From Virgibacillus subterraneus (lineage in GTDB: Bacteria; Bacillota; Bacilli; Bacillales; Amphibacillaceae), in assembly GCF_900110695.1 (NCBI RefSeq), contig NZ_FOEH01000006.1:62001-126000 (forward strand): a stretch of DNA of 64,000 nt, read 5' to 3'. The notes beneath the pieces were generated by a model. That model saw only the letters and a list, made by a program, of their open reading frames with translations, did not search any database and was not told the origin of the DNA. Of this stretch, positions 9,730 through 23,318 are shown one piece after another. Made by a program: the position numbers and the translations under genes. The first letter of the stretch is position 1. Each line of letters starts with the position of its first letter.

Positions 9730-10749
9730 ATGTCAAACGTTTATAAAAATGCCGGTGTCGATGTTAATAAGGGATATGAAGCCGTTGAACGAATGAAAAA
9801 GCATGTAGCCAAAACATCCCGGCCGGAAGTACTGGGCGGTATTGGGGCATTTGCTGGTTTGTTTGAGCTATCCTCATTCAATTACAAAGAACCTGTTATG
9901 GTTTCAGGGACCGATGGCGTCGGAACCAAACTGAAACTGGCCTTCCAATTAGGAAAGCATGATACAGTTGGCGAAGATCTTGTTGCTATGTGTGTCAATG
10001 ACATTGTTGCACAAGGTGCACAGCCGTTATTTTTCCTGGACTATATAGCATGCGGTAAGAACAACCCCGAAATGATCGAGCAAATTGTTTCTGGAATTTC
10101 CAATGGGTGTGTTGATGCAGGTGCAGCCTTAATTGGTGGTGAGACTGCTGAAATGCCCGGTATGTATAGTGATGATGAATATGACTTGGCAGGTTTTACA
10201 GTAGGCATTGCTGAAAAGTCCCGTTTAATTACAGGGGACGAAATTACTTCTGGTGATGCCATTATTGGATTGGCGTCAAGTGGAATTCACTCGAATGGCT
10301 ATTCATTGGTAAGGAAACTAGTAGAGGATCTTGATTTAACGAAAATATATGAAGGGCTGTCAGAGTCACTAGGAGATACACTGTTAACTCCTACCAGGAT
10401 TTATGCAAAGGCAGTTTCTGCTGTCATGAAAAAAATATCAATCAAAGGAATTTCACATATTACAGGTGGAGGTTTTTACGAAAATCTGCCACGCATGTTG
10501 CCTGAAGGACTTGGAGTAGAGATTAATCATTCAAGCTGGCAACGTCCCGCGATATTTTCTTTTTTGCAAAAGCAGGGTGATATTCCTGATGAGGATATGT
10601 ACAGCGTATTTAACATGGGAATTGGTATGGCAATCGTCATTGCTCAGGAAGATGTTGATGACGTATTAAATTGCTTACAGGAACAAGGGGAAACAGCCTC
10701 CGTTATAGGGAAGGTTACATCAAACGAAGGGGTGCATTTTACATCATGA
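9730..10749 (+). CDS. purM: Phosphoribosylaminoimidazole synthetase PurM
   Basis: PurM closes the imidazole ring (FGAM to AIR). The family motifs [45 protein letters not shown] and the C-terminal THITGGG-like [14 protein letters not shown] are present. ATG 9730 starts [12 protein letters not shown] as in homologues; a GTG at 9721 is only two bases from the GGAGG and is less likely. 339 aa. The stop overlaps the purN start. Confidence 0.97.
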   Translation: MSNVYKNAGVDVNKGYEAVERMKKHVAKTSRPEVLGGIGAFAGLFELSSFNYKEPVMVSGTDGVGTKLKLAFQLGKHDTVGEDLVAMCVNDIVAQGAQPLFFLDYIACGKNNPEMIEQIVSGISNGCVDAGAALIGGETAEMPGMYSDDEYDLAGFTVGIAEKSRLITGDEITSGDAIIGLASSGIHSNGYSLVRKLVEDLDLTKIYEGLSESLGDTLLTPTRIYAKAVSAVMKKISIKGISHITGGGFYENLPRMLPEGLGVEINHSSWQRPAIFSFLQKQGDIPDEDMYSVFNMGIGMAIVIAQEDVDDVLNCLQEQGETASVIGKVTSNEGVHFTS

Positions 10750-11315
10750 ATAAGAATAAGATAAGAGCTGCTGTATTCGCATCAGGTTCAGGCAGTAATT
10801 TTCAGGCAATCATGGAAAAAAACGACCTTCTGTGTGATGTTTCGCTACTTGTTTGTGATAAACCTGGTGCCAGTGTACTAGAAAAAGCGGAAAGGTTCGG
10901 TGTCCCGACGTTCGTTTTTGACCCCAAGAAGTATGCTTCTAAATCCGATTACGAGAAGGAAGTTGTACGTAGGATGCAACAAGCAGACATCTCATGGATA
11001 TTTTTAGCCGGATACATGCGAATTGTTGGACCAACTCTATTAAACGGCTATGAAAATAAGATAATTAATATTCATCCGTCATTGCTTCCAGATTTCCCTG
11101 GAAAAGATGCTATTGGTCAAGCCTATAAAGCAGGTGTTAGTAATACTGGTGTAACTGTTCACTATATTGATGAAGGAATTGATACTGGACCGGTAATCGC
11201 ACAGGAATCGGTAGAAGTTTTCAGCGATGACACAGAAGACACGTTGAAAGATAGAATCCAGCAAGTGGAACACAGGTTGTACCCAAAAATTATCAATAGG
11301 TTGATGAAGGAATAG
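10746..11315 (+). CDS. purN: Phosphoribosylglycinamide formyltransferase PurN
   Basis: PurN transfers formyl from 10-formyl-THF to GAR. It shows the N-terminal [15 protein letters not shown], the catalytic block [15 protein letters not shown] and [19 protein letters not shown] with the catalytic Asn, His and Asp. ATG 10746 overlaps the purM stop (ATGA), and gives 189 aa, normal length. An in-frame start 75 bases upstream inside purM is rejected. Directly downstream lies the 21-bp repeat array. Confidence 0.97.
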   Translation: MNKNKIRAAVFASGSGSNFQAIMEKNDLLCDVSLLVCDKPGASVLEKAERFGVPTFVFDPKKYASKSDYEKEVVRRMQQADISWIFLAGYMRIVGPTLLNGYENKIINIHPSLLPDFPGKDAIGQAYKAGVSNTGVTVHYIDEGIDTGPVIAQESVEVFSDDTEDTLKDRIQQVEHRLYPKIINRLMKE

Positions 11316-11327
11316 TGTGAGGAAGTA

Positions 11328-11537
11328 AACTCGAGCGACAAGCCGCTCAACTCGAGCGAGAAGCACCCGAACTCGAGCGAGAAGCACCCGAACCCGAGCG
11401 AGAAGCACCAAAACTCGAGCGACAAGCCGCTGAACCCGAGCGAGAAGCACCTGAACCCGAGCGAGAAGCACCTGAACTCGAGCGAGAAGCACCGAAACTC
11501 GAGCGACAAGCACCCGAACTCGAGCGACAAGCATCCA
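11328..11537. repeat. 21-bp tandem repeat array between purN and purH (10 units)
   Basis: Ten consecutive 21-base units of consensus AACTCGAGCGAGAAGCACCCG fill this gap inside the operon without any length variation. The variation is in the centre (GAGAAGC or GACAAGC) and at the last bases. Because 21 is divisible by three, several frames stay open on both strands; on the plus strand one frame would read LEREAPE heptads but has no start codon after its stop at 11317-11319. The array is GC-richer than its surroundings and much more GC-rich than the flanking genes. Confidence 0.95.
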
Positions 11538-11575
11538 CAACGAACATAACATCCAATAAGTGAGGAGCTAACCAT

Positions 11576-13099
11576 ATGAAAAAAAGAGCACTTATTAGCG
11601 TATCTGACAAAGCTAATATTACCAATTTTGCCAAAGGTCTAGTTGATTTAGATTATGAAATTATTTCAACAGGTGGTACGCTGAATAAATTAACTGAAGC
11701 AGGTATTCAGGCTACTGCAGTAGAAGATGTAACAGGTTTTCCGGAAATGCTGGGTGGCCGTGTAAAAACATTGCATCCGATAATTCATGCGGGGTTACTT
11801 GCGAAACGCGATAATGCTGATCATCAGAAGCAGCTTACAGAAAGTGACATTGATCTAATTGATATGGTGGTGGTTAACCTTTATCCATTTAAACAAACGT
11901 TTGATCAATTGGATGTAACTGAAGAAGAAGTCATTGAAAACATTGATATTGGTGGACCTACAATGTTACGTGCTGCTGCAAAAAGTTTTGCGGATGTAAC
12001 GGTTGTTGTCGATCCAGATGACTACGATAGCACTCTGAAATCTTTACAAGAGAATAGGTTAGACAAAATGGAACGGAAAAAGCTTGCTGCAAAAGTATTT
12101 CGGCATACAGCACAATATGATTCAATGATTGCTAGTTATTTTACCGAGGATGCTTTTCCTGAGAATTATACCGTTACATATGAAAAGGCGCAGACCTTAC
12201 GTTATGGAGAAAACCCACATCAAACAGCCGCATTTTATAAAAATCCAACTGAAACCGCAATGAGTCTGGCTTCAGCAAAACAATTACATGGAAAAGAGCT
12301 TTCCTATAACAATATACAGGACGCAAATGCAGCCCTTGAAATAATTGCTGAATATGGAAGCCCTACTGCAGTGGCCGTGAAGCATATGAATCCATGTGGA
12401 ATTGGTGTTGCAGAGGGGATTAACCGAGCTTTCTCCAAGGCATATGAAGCTGATCCTGTTTCTATTTTTGGAGGGATTGTTGCTTGCAACCGTAAAATTG
12501 ATGTTGAGTTAGCAACCCAATTGAGCGGAATTTTTCTGGAGATTGTTATTGCACCGGAATTTACCGACGACGCACTAGCTGTTTTAACGAATAAGAAAAA
12601 TATAAGATTGCTTGAATTGGCAATGGTTAATGAGCAGTCAACCTATCACAAGCTGACAACGATAAAAGGCGGCGTGTTAATTCAAAGTAATGATGACGCA
12701 GAGGTAGAACAAAAGGACCTTACATTTCCAACGGATAAAAAACCTTCTGAGGATGAAATCAAGGACCTGTTATTTGCTTGGAAAGCAGTTAAGCATGTGA
12801 AGTCAAATGCAATCGTTCTGGCTAAAGGACTGCAAACGGTTGGTGTTGGTGCAGGGCAAATGAATCGCGTAGGAGCTGCAGATATTGCGCTTGAACAGGC
12901 TGAAGAGAAGGCAAAAGATGCAGTAATGGCATCAGATGCATTTTTCCCAATGCCAGACACTGTTGAGATAGCAGCAAAAGCTGGCATAACAGCAGTAATT
13001 CAGCCAGGCGGATCCAAGCGTGATCAGGAATCGATTGATATGTGTAACAAATACGGAATTTCCATGGTATATACAGGGATGCGGCATTTTAAACATTAA
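11576..13099 (+). CDS. purH: Bifunctional AICAR transformylase/IMP cyclohydrolase PurH
   Basis: PurH carries out the last two steps to IMP. The N-terminal MGS-like IMP cyclohydrolase domain (about residues 1-190) begins RALISVSDKANI and has ISTGGTLNKL and GFPEMLGGRVKTLHP. The C-terminal transformylase contains AVKHMNPCGIGVAEG, and ends IQPGGSKRDQESIDMCNKYG. At 507 aa it is full length. AGTGAGGAGC precedes ATG 11576 by about six bases; this gene has its own good RBS after the repeat array. Confidence 0.97.
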   Translation: MKKRALISVSDKANITNFAKGLVDLDYEIISTGGTLNKLTEAGIQATAVEDVTGFPEMLGGRVKTLHPIIHAGLLAKRDNADHQKQLTESDIDLIDMVVVNLYPFKQTFDQLDVTEEEVIENIDIGGPTMLRAAAKSFADVTVVVDPDDYDSTLKSLQENRLDKMERKKLAAKVFRHTAQYDSMIASYFTEDAFPENYTVTYEKAQTLRYGENPHQTAAFYKNPTETAMSLASAKQLHGKELSYNNIQDANAALEIIAEYGSPTAVAVKHMNPCGIGVAEGINRAFSKAYEADPVSIFGGIVACNRKIDVELATQLSGIFLEIVIAPEFTDDALAVLTNKKNIRLLELAMVNEQSTYHKLTTIKGGVLIQSNDDAEVEQKDLTFPTDKKPSEDEIKDLLFAWKAVKHVKSNAIVLAKGLQTVGVGAGQMNRVGAADIALEQAEEKAKDAVMASDAFFPMPDTVEIAAKAGITAVIQPGGSKRDQESIDMCNKYGISMVYTGMRHFKH

Positions 13100-13117
13100 A
13101 CATAAAGGGTGTTATTA

Positions 13118-14365
13118 ATGAATATATTAGTTGTCGGACGAGGCGGACGTGAGCACAGTATCGTGATTGATTTAGCCAAAAACAATAATATCAATCAGTT
13201 ATATGCGGCTCCAGGTAATGGAGGAATTGCTGAATTAGCCACATGTGTTAATATTTCAGAAATGGATATCGATCGTCTAGTTGAATTTGCAAAAGAAAAT
13301 GCTATCGACCTCACGATTGTCGGACCAGAGAACCCATTACTGGCAGGGATTGCTAATCGATTTCAGGAAGAAAACCTGTCTATTTTTGCCCCGACAAAGG
13401 AAGCAGCTTTATTAGAAGGTAGTAAGCGTTTTGCGAAATCATTTATGCGAAAATATGATATTCCAACAGCTGAACATGCTAGTTTTACTGATGCCTATGA
13501 TGCGAAAAAATATATTGAAACAAAAGGTGCACCGATTGTAGTTAAAGCGGACGGACTTGCAGCTGGAAAAGGGGTTGTTGTTGCTGAAACTGATAAGGAA
13601 GCAATTGAAGCTGTTGACGAAATGCTGGTCAATAAAGCTTTTGCTGAAGCGGGTGCTACAGTAGTAATTGAAGAATGCCTTATTGGGAAGGAATTTTCGC
13701 TAATGGCATTTGTCCATGAAAGTAACGTGTATCCGATGATTCCAGCTCGTGACCACAAACGGGCACATGACAATGATCAAGGGCCAAACACCGGTGGTAT
13801 GGGTGCTTATGCTCCCGTCCAGGATATCTCACAAGAAACCTTGGATTATACAGTAGACAAAATTCTTCAAAAAACAGCTGATGGATTAATGGATGAAGGA
13901 CGACCATTCACAGGAATCCTGTATGCAGGTTTGATGATGACTGAAAATGGACCAAAAGTAATCGAGTTCAATATGCGCTTCGGTGATCCTGAAACCCAAG
14001 TAGTACTACCGTTATTAACAAATGACCTCCTGCAAGTTTTTCTGGATGTGATGAATGGAGAGGATCCAGCTCTAGAATGGGAAGAAAAAAGCTGTACAGG
14101 AGTTGTAGTTGCAGCAAAGGGCTATCCAGGTTCATATAAAAAGGAAATTCCGCTAACTGGAATACAGCCATGCGCAGGCGGATTTGTTATTCAGGCCGGA
14201 ACAAGGAAAACAGACTCAGGCCTTGTTTCAGAGGGTGGAAGAGTTCTTCTAGTAGGGGCAAAAGGTTCGAACTTATCAAACGCAGTAGAAGATTCATATA
14301 AATGTTTAGATTCTCTTGCCTTATCAAATGAATTTTTTTATCGAAGAGATATCGGAAAAAAATAA
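13118..14365 (+). CDS. purD: Phosphoribosylamine-glycine ligase PurD
   Basis: PurD joins glycine to phosphoribosylamine. It is an ATP-grasp enzyme with MNILVVGRGGREHS at the start, TIVGPENPLLAGI, the ATP-grasp loop VVKADGLAAGKGVVVAE, RDHKRAHDNDQGPNTGGMGA and EFNMRFGDPETQ. ATG 13118 with AAAGGGTG ahead starts exactly at the conserved Rossmann strand; an in-frame TTG at 13109 is less likely. 415 aa. Last gene of the operon, followed by a terminator. Confidence 0.97.
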   Translation: MNILVVGRGGREHSIVIDLAKNNNINQLYAAPGNGGIAELATCVNISEMDIDRLVEFAKENAIDLTIVGPENPLLAGIANRFQEENLSIFAPTKEAALLEGSKRFAKSFMRKYDIPTAEHASFTDAYDAKKYIETKGAPIVVKADGLAAGKGVVVAETDKEAIEAVDEMLVNKAFAEAGATVVIEECLIGKEFSLMAFVHESNVYPMIPARDHKRAHDNDQGPNTGGMGAYAPVQDISQETLDYTVDKILQKTADGLMDEGRPFTGILYAGLMMTENGPKVIEFNMRFGDPETQVVLPLLTNDLLQVFLDVMNGEDPALEWEEKSCTGVVVAAKGYPGSYKKEIPLTGIQPCAGGFVIQAGTRKTDSGLVSEGGRVLLVGAKGSNLSNAVEDSYKCLDSLALSNEFFYRRDIGKK

Positions 14366-14373
14366 GTAAAAAT

Positions 14374-14418
14374 GGAATGAGCCCAAGATAGCAAAATATG
14401 CACTTGGGCTTTCGTTCA
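14374..14418 (+). terminator. Terminator of the pur operon
   Basis: AGCCCAAG (14380-14387) pairs with CTTGGGCT (14403-14410) around a 15-base loop, followed by TTCGTTC. The T run is interrupted, so it may be moderate in strength. Confidence 0.7.
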
Positions 14419-14527
14419 TCCTCACCTCCCTCGTCACAAAACTTTCAATTTAATATACAAAAACTTTACAGTTCTAAAGCGAAAAATATGTTAAGATGGA
14501 AAAAATTATATATTGGAGCGTTGCTAT

Positions 14528-16270
14528 ATGCTACAAAATGGATATTACTGGAGAAACCGTGAACTGAGAGAACATGTTGCTGTTCTAGATGGAAAAGTTG
14601 CACCAACAATTCTTTTAAAAAATGGAACATATTTAAACACATATACGAAGCAATGGTTACGTGCGAACATTTGGATATTTAACGATCGCATTGTCTATGT
14701 TGGTGATAAACTTCCTGAAAATAATATAACTACCGAAGTGATAGACTGTGAAGGATTATTTCTTGTACCTGGATACATGGAGCCGCATGCACATCCATAC
14801 CAGCTGTATAATCCGGAGTCTCTTGCTTTTCACGCGGCTAAATATGGAACAACTACATTGATAAACGACAACTTAATGTGGAATTTTTTGTTAGATAAAA
14901 AGAAAGCGTTTTCTATATTAGAGGAGTTTAATAGGCTGCCTATTTCGATGTATTGGTGGGCCCGGTTCGATTCGCAAACGGCATTGCAAGATGAGAAAGA
15001 GCTTTTCAGTACGGAAAATGTACTATCTTGGTTGGAGCATGAATCAGTCCTGCAAGGCGGAGAACTGACATCATGGCCAAGTCTGCTTGCAGGTGATGAT
15101 CGTCTGCTATACTGGATTCAAGAGGCCAAAAGGTTAGGTAAGCCAATGGAAGGACATTTGCCTGGGGCTTCCGAAAAGACGTTAACGAAGATGAAATTGC
15201 TGGGTATTTCTGCAGAACATGAAGCAATGACTGGACAAGAAGCGATTAAACGTTTGCAGCTTGGCTATCAGGTCGGTTTGCGATATTCATCCATCCGCCC
15301 TGACTTGCCAAAATTGATAGATGAAATTCTTGCAGAGAACCTGCAAACCTTTGATAATATTACCATGACAACTGATGGAGCAACCCCTTCATTCTATGAA
15401 AATGGAGTAATGAATGTTTGTATAGAAATTGCCATTGAAAAGGGTATTCCTGTTGCGGATGCATATTGTATGGCATCAATTAATGTCGCTAAGCATTATG
15501 GGTTGCATGAGGAGCTAGGAAGTATTGCGCCAGGCCGAATTGCAAACATTAACTTTATTAAAGGAAAATCAAACCCGCATCCAATAAGCGTTTTAGCAAA
15601 GGGCGAATGGATTTTAAAAGATAATGAGGAACAGAACAACACTTCCAGAATTAACTGGGGAAAATATGAAATAGAACCACTTACTTTTGATTGGGATCTA
15701 ACGATGGAGGACTTGCAATTTTCAGTGCCAATCGGCCTAAAGATGGTAAATGAGGTAATTATTAATCCATATCCTATTGAAACTGACGTAACACTTGATG
15801 TAATATCAGACAAATACGATGACGCATTTCTTTTATTAGTAGATCGAAAAGGGAAATGGCGTGTCAATACTGCGATTAGGGGATTTACAAATCAATTAGG
15901 TGCATTAGCAAGCTCCTTCTCGACAACAGGTGATCTTGTTTTTATCGGTAAAAGTAAACCTGATATGCTTATTGCTTGGGAACGCATTAAAGAGCTTGGT
16001 GGAGGAATTGTATTGGTGCATCAAGGTGAAATTATTTTTGAATTGCCACTTCGGTTGGCAGGAAGCATGTTTGCTGGGGAAATGAAGGAATTAATGGAAA
16101 AAGAAAAGCAGCTAAAAAGCTTGCTGAAAGAATTTGGCTATCGTTTTACTGACCCAATATATTCGATTTTATTCCTGTCTTCAACCCATCTTCCATACAT
16201 TCGCATTACACAACAAGGAATTATGGACGTTAAGAAACGTGAAGTCCTCTTCCCAGCTAACATGCGATAG
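14528..16270 (+). CDS. yerA: Adenine deaminase-like amidohydrolase YerA
   Basis: This is a 580-aa paralogue of adenine deaminase AdeC in the position of yerA after the pur operon. The metal-dependent amidohydrolase features are PGYMEPHAHPYQLYNPE (HxH motif), MEGHLPGASEKT, TTDGATPSF and the late PGRIANINFIKG. Adenine deaminase converts adenine to hypoxanthine, so a purine salvage role next to IMP synthesis is sensible, but YerA-type proteins are not proven to use adenine. ATG 14528 has TTGGAGCG ten bases ahead. Confidence 0.88.
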   Translation: MLQNGYYWRNRELREHVAVLDGKVAPTILLKNGTYLNTYTKQWLRANIWIFNDRIVYVGDKLPENNITTEVIDCEGLFLVPGYMEPHAHPYQLYNPESLAFHAAKYGTTTLINDNLMWNFLLDKKKAFSILEEFNRLPISMYWWARFDSQTALQDEKELFSTENVLSWLEHESVLQGGELTSWPSLLAGDDRLLYWIQEAKRLGKPMEGHLPGASEKTLTKMKLLGISAEHEAMTGQEAIKRLQLGYQVGLRYSSIRPDLPKLIDEILAENLQTFDNITMTTDGATPSFYENGVMNVCIEIAIEKGIPVADAYCMASINVAKHYGLHEELGSIAPGRIANINFIKGKSNPHPISVLAKGEWILKDNEEQNNTSRINWGKYEIEPLTFDWDLTMEDLQFSVPIGLKMVNEVIINPYPIETDVTLDVISDKYDDAFLLLVDRKGKWRVNTAIRGFTNQLGALASSFSTTGDLVFIGKSKPDMLIAWERIKELGGGIVLVHQGEIIFELPLRLAGSMFAGEMKELMEKEKQLKSLLKEFGYRFTDPIYSILFLSSTHLPYIRITQQGIMDVKKREVLFPANMR

Positions 16271-16318
16271 CGTATAATGAATTAAAGTATAAGTATTTTA
16301 GTAGAAAGAGGTGGGGAT

Positions 16319-17383
16319 ATGAAGAAGGCACTATTTTACCTTCTGTTATTGTTAATGTTCGTCTTGCTTGCAGCTTGTTCAGACGAAAAGCAGGAAGCTG
16401 AAGATAATGGGACAAAAGATAACGCAGTGGAAGAGAAAGATCAGGTACCGGATCCTAAGGAAGCTGAAAAATCAAATACATTCCCACTAACAGGAATTAA
16501 AACAGATCAAAAAGTAAATGATCGCATAGTCAGTGTTATGATTAATAATCATACTAAAGCTCGACCGCAAACCGGTCTTTCCAGTGCAGATGTAGTGTTT
16601 GAATTTTTGGCAGAAGGAAAAATCACTCGTTTACTGGCTATGTTTCAAAGCGAAAAGCCAGATGTTGTGGGTCCGGTAAGAAGTGCGCGTGAATATTATT
16701 TTGAAATGGCAGATAGGTATGACGCGTTATATATTTATCACGGTGCAGCGAATTTCGTAAATGATATGATTAAAAAGCGCGGTATTGAACACTTAGATGG
16801 CGCTATTTACGATAATGACGGCCACTTGTTCAAACGGGAATCTTTCCGACGTGCACCGCATAATTCGTATTTGCAATTTGGAGCAGTATATGACGTAGCA
16901 TCACAAAAAGGATATGATGTTAAACATTCATACAAGCCACTACCGTTCTTATCAGAAGATAAAACGAAAAACATTTCAGGTGAGGCAGCAAATCATGTTG
17001 AAATTGTGTATTCTGACAGCCCAATGGAAATTGTTGAATATGAATATGATGAAAAAAATGAAAAATATACACGATACAGCGATCGGAAGAAAACTGTTGA
17101 ATTGAATTCTGAAGAGCCAATACAGGTTGACAATATATTTATTGTGGAGACATATCATGAAGTTATTGATGACGCAGGTCGTCGAGCAATTGATATAACT
17201 TCAGGCGGCAATGGGTATCTTATTCATAAAGGAAAGGTTCAGGAGGTACAATGGGAGAATCGTGACGGGCGAATAATCCCTGTAAAGGATGGTCAGCCAG
17301 TTGAATTTGTTCAAGGTAAAACATGGGTCAACGTTGTTCCATCAAGCCCAGGAATCGATCAATCTGTAAATATATCGAATTAG
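16319..17383 (+). CDS. yerB: DUF3048 lipoprotein YerB
   Basis: Signal peptide with a lipobox (LLAAC, Cys20) is followed by an acidic linker and a DUF3048 domain: VMINNHTKARPQTGLSSADV, VGPVRSAREYYFEMA and RAPHNSYLQF, then a C-terminal domain ending near GKTWVNVVPSSPGID. It should be a membrane-anchored exported protein of unknown function. The order yerA-yerB-yerC is conserved with B. subtilis. AAAGAGGTGGGG precedes the ATG. Confidence 0.92.
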   Translation: MKKALFYLLLLLMFVLLAACSDEKQEAEDNGTKDNAVEEKDQVPDPKEAEKSNTFPLTGIKTDQKVNDRIVSVMINNHTKARPQTGLSSADVVFEFLAEGKITRLLAMFQSEKPDVVGPVRSAREYYFEMADRYDALYIYHGAANFVNDMIKKRGIEHLDGAIYDNDGHLFKRESFRRAPHNSYLQFGAVYDVASQKGYDVKHSYKPLPFLSEDKTKNISGEAANHVEIVYSDSPMEIVEYEYDEKNEKYTRYSDRKKTVELNSEEPIQVDNIFIVETYHEVIDDAGRRAIDITSGGNGYLIHKGKVQEVQWENRDGRIIPVKDGQPVEFVQGKTWVNVVPSSPGIDQSVNISN

Positions 17384-17404
17384 TATGAATCAGGGGGTTT
17401 CGTT

Positions 17405-17704
17405 GTGCAAATTGATAAGCTACGCGGAAAACAGTTAGATCAAATGTTTGATGCTATTCTGTCACTTAAGAATCGTGAGGAATGCTATAAATTTTTTGAT
17501 GATATTGCAACAATGTCAGAAATACACTCTATTGCCCAGCGATTGCAAGTTGCAAAAATGTTAACTGAAGGTCACACATACAATGTTATCGAAAAGGAAA
17601 CGAATGCCTCAACCGCTACTATATCACGTGTTCGGCGATGTATTAACTTTGGCAGTGATGGTTATCAGCTGGTTTTAGATCGGATTATGGACGAGGAAGA
17701 ATAA
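17405..17704 (+). CDS. yerC: TrpR-like YerC/YecD family protein
   Basis: This 99-aa protein has the TrpR/DnaA-like helix-turn-helix of the YerC family: MSEIHSIAQRLQVAKML then YNVIEKETNASTATISRVRR. It probably binds DNA; its regulon is unknown. The start is GTG at 17405 with CAGGGGG ahead. It sits 21 bases after yerB and is followed by a strong terminator, so it ends the yerA-yerC group. Confidence 0.92.
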   Translation: MQIDKLRGKQLDQMFDAILSLKNREECYKFFDDIATMSEIHSIAQRLQVAKMLTEGHTYNVIEKETNASTATISRVRRCINFGSDGYQLVLDRIMDEEE

Positions 17705-17707
17705 CAA

Positions 17708-17740
17708 ATGCCGCTATCTCGTTGAGGTAGCGGCATTTTT
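17708..17740 (+). terminator. Terminator after yerC
   Basis: ATGCCGCTATCTC and GAGGTAGCGGCAT form a 13-bp stem (one G-U pair) with a very short loop, followed by TTTTT. Confidence 0.92.
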
Positions 17741-17746
17741 CTCTGA

Positions 17747-18200
17747 GAGATTGTTTCTAATGAATGACTGCGACATAATGTGGAAGAGAATTAAGTGCTA
17801 TAGCACCGCTCCGGAAATACACTACGCGCACCTTAGGGCAACGCTTCAGCTTCCTCGAAAGCAAAAACCGCTTCCTGCGGGATCTTCAGCTGTTGCTTCG
17901 ATGAACAGGATGTTCTAGTACCGGCGTTGGTCACAGGACGTGACCGGTTTTAGCCGGTGACGAGCAAGAGTCTTCGAGTGTTTCCTGCGCTTGACTTTGC
18001 CCTCTTTATCTTGATAAATCAAAATATATATTGTGACGGAAAAAAGCAAGATTTTGAAACCATTTAAACAAGCAGTTGGAATATGCGAGACTCCTGTGAG
18101 CCCACGGCTAAGGAAGACACTGTGAAAGCGTTAGATTGAGCAAATGTCGCCTTTGTACCCAGAGTGGTGAAAGCGAGTATATTCCAACTGCGTGGTTAGA
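17747..18200. repeat. Dispersed intergenic repeat, copy 2, with inverted-repeat block
   Basis: 17747-17835 matches the repeat at 634-735. The following sequence (TTCAGCTTCCTCG, AAAACCGCTTCCTGCGGGA) is of the kind repeated between Bacillaceae genes. 18072-18191 is bounded by a perfect 13-base inverted repeat, GCAGTTGGAATAT and ATATTCCAACTGC. No reading frame with coding character was seen in the roughly 600 bases between yerC and pcrB. Confidence 0.6.
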
Positions 18201-18362
18201 GAGCCATCCTTATTTTCCCCATTATTAGCCTCCTTCTTAAAAAAACCCAAAAACATTAAACTTTATCCTAATTTCTATGCCTGATTTTTGGTATACTTTA
18301 AGAATGATATACTATAACGCTGAATGAGCTGATCCAATTTTTGAATATGGAGGATTTTGACG

Positions 18363-19055
18363 TTGAATTATACATTGAACACATGGAAGCATTTATTTAA
18401 ACTGGATCCTGCTAAAGAAATATCGGACGAGCACCTGGATATGATATGTGAATCTGGTACAGACGCGGTTATTGTTGGAGGAACTGATAATGTTACATTG
18501 GATGGAGTGCTGGATTTGCTCTCACGAGTGCGCCGGCATACAGTTCCATGTGCTTTAGAAATATCCAACATGGATGCTGTTACACCGGGATTTGACTTCT
18601 ATTTCATTCCAATGGTTGTCAACAGTACCGAGAAAAAATGGATGATGGATTTGCAGCATCAAGCAATCAAGGAATATAAGGATATTATGGACTGGAATGA
18701 AATGTTTGTAGAGGGTTATTGTATTTTAAATCAAGAAGCCAAGGCTTTTACGAAAACAAACTGTGAAATGCCAGATGAAGACGATGTGACAGCATATGCA
18801 TACATGGCTGAGCGCGTTTTCCATTTACCGATTTTCTATATGGAATACAGTGGTACATATGGCGATCCGTCACTTGTGAAAAAGGTGAAGGAACAACTAA
18901 GTAACACAAAACTATTTTATGGTGGAGGTATTGAAAACAGTTTCCAAGCTCGTGAAATGAAAGAACATGCCGATACGATAATAGTTGGAAATAGCATTTA
19001 TACAGATATAAAAAAAGCATTAAAAACTGTTAAAGCAGTTAACGATATGGATTAA
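18363..19055 (+). CDS. pcrB: Heptaprenylglyceryl phosphate synthase PcrB
   Basis: PcrB makes heptaprenylglyceryl phosphate from glycerol-1-phosphate and heptaprenyl diphosphate. The (beta/alpha)8 protein shows WKHLFKLDPAKEI, ESGTDAVIVGGTDNVT, FYMEYSGTYGDP, LFYGGGIENS and DTIIVGNSIY. TTG at 18363, eight bases after GGAGG, is preferred to TTG 18357 (two bases). About 230 aa. It is followed after 12 bases by pcrA. Confidence 0.94.
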   Translation: MNYTLNTWKHLFKLDPAKEISDEHLDMICESGTDAVIVGGTDNVTLDGVLDLLSRVRRHTVPCALEISNMDAVTPGFDFYFIPMVVNSTEKKWMMDLQHQAIKEYKDIMDWNEMFVEGYCILNQEAKAFTKTNCEMPDEDDVTAYAYMAERVFHLPIFYMEYSGTYGDPSLVKKVKEQLSNTKLFYGGGIENSFQAREMKEHADTIIVGNSIYTDIKKALKTVKAVNDMD

Positions 19056-19067
19056 GGTGGTGTCATT

Positions 19068-23305
<4,238 letters not shown>

Positions 23306-23318
23306 GGAGTGGAGCGCT

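Noticed and set aside
11079..11634. Long minus-strand ORFs with Ser/Arg/Gly and Leu/Ala repeats across the purN-purH gap
   Set aside because: They are open only because the 21-bp repeat has no stop codons; they overlap purN or purH, have no RBS, and two or three frames are open at once.
18357..18362. TTG 18357 as the pcrB start
   Set aside because: It is only two bases behind GGAGG; TTG 18363 has normal spacing and the same frame.
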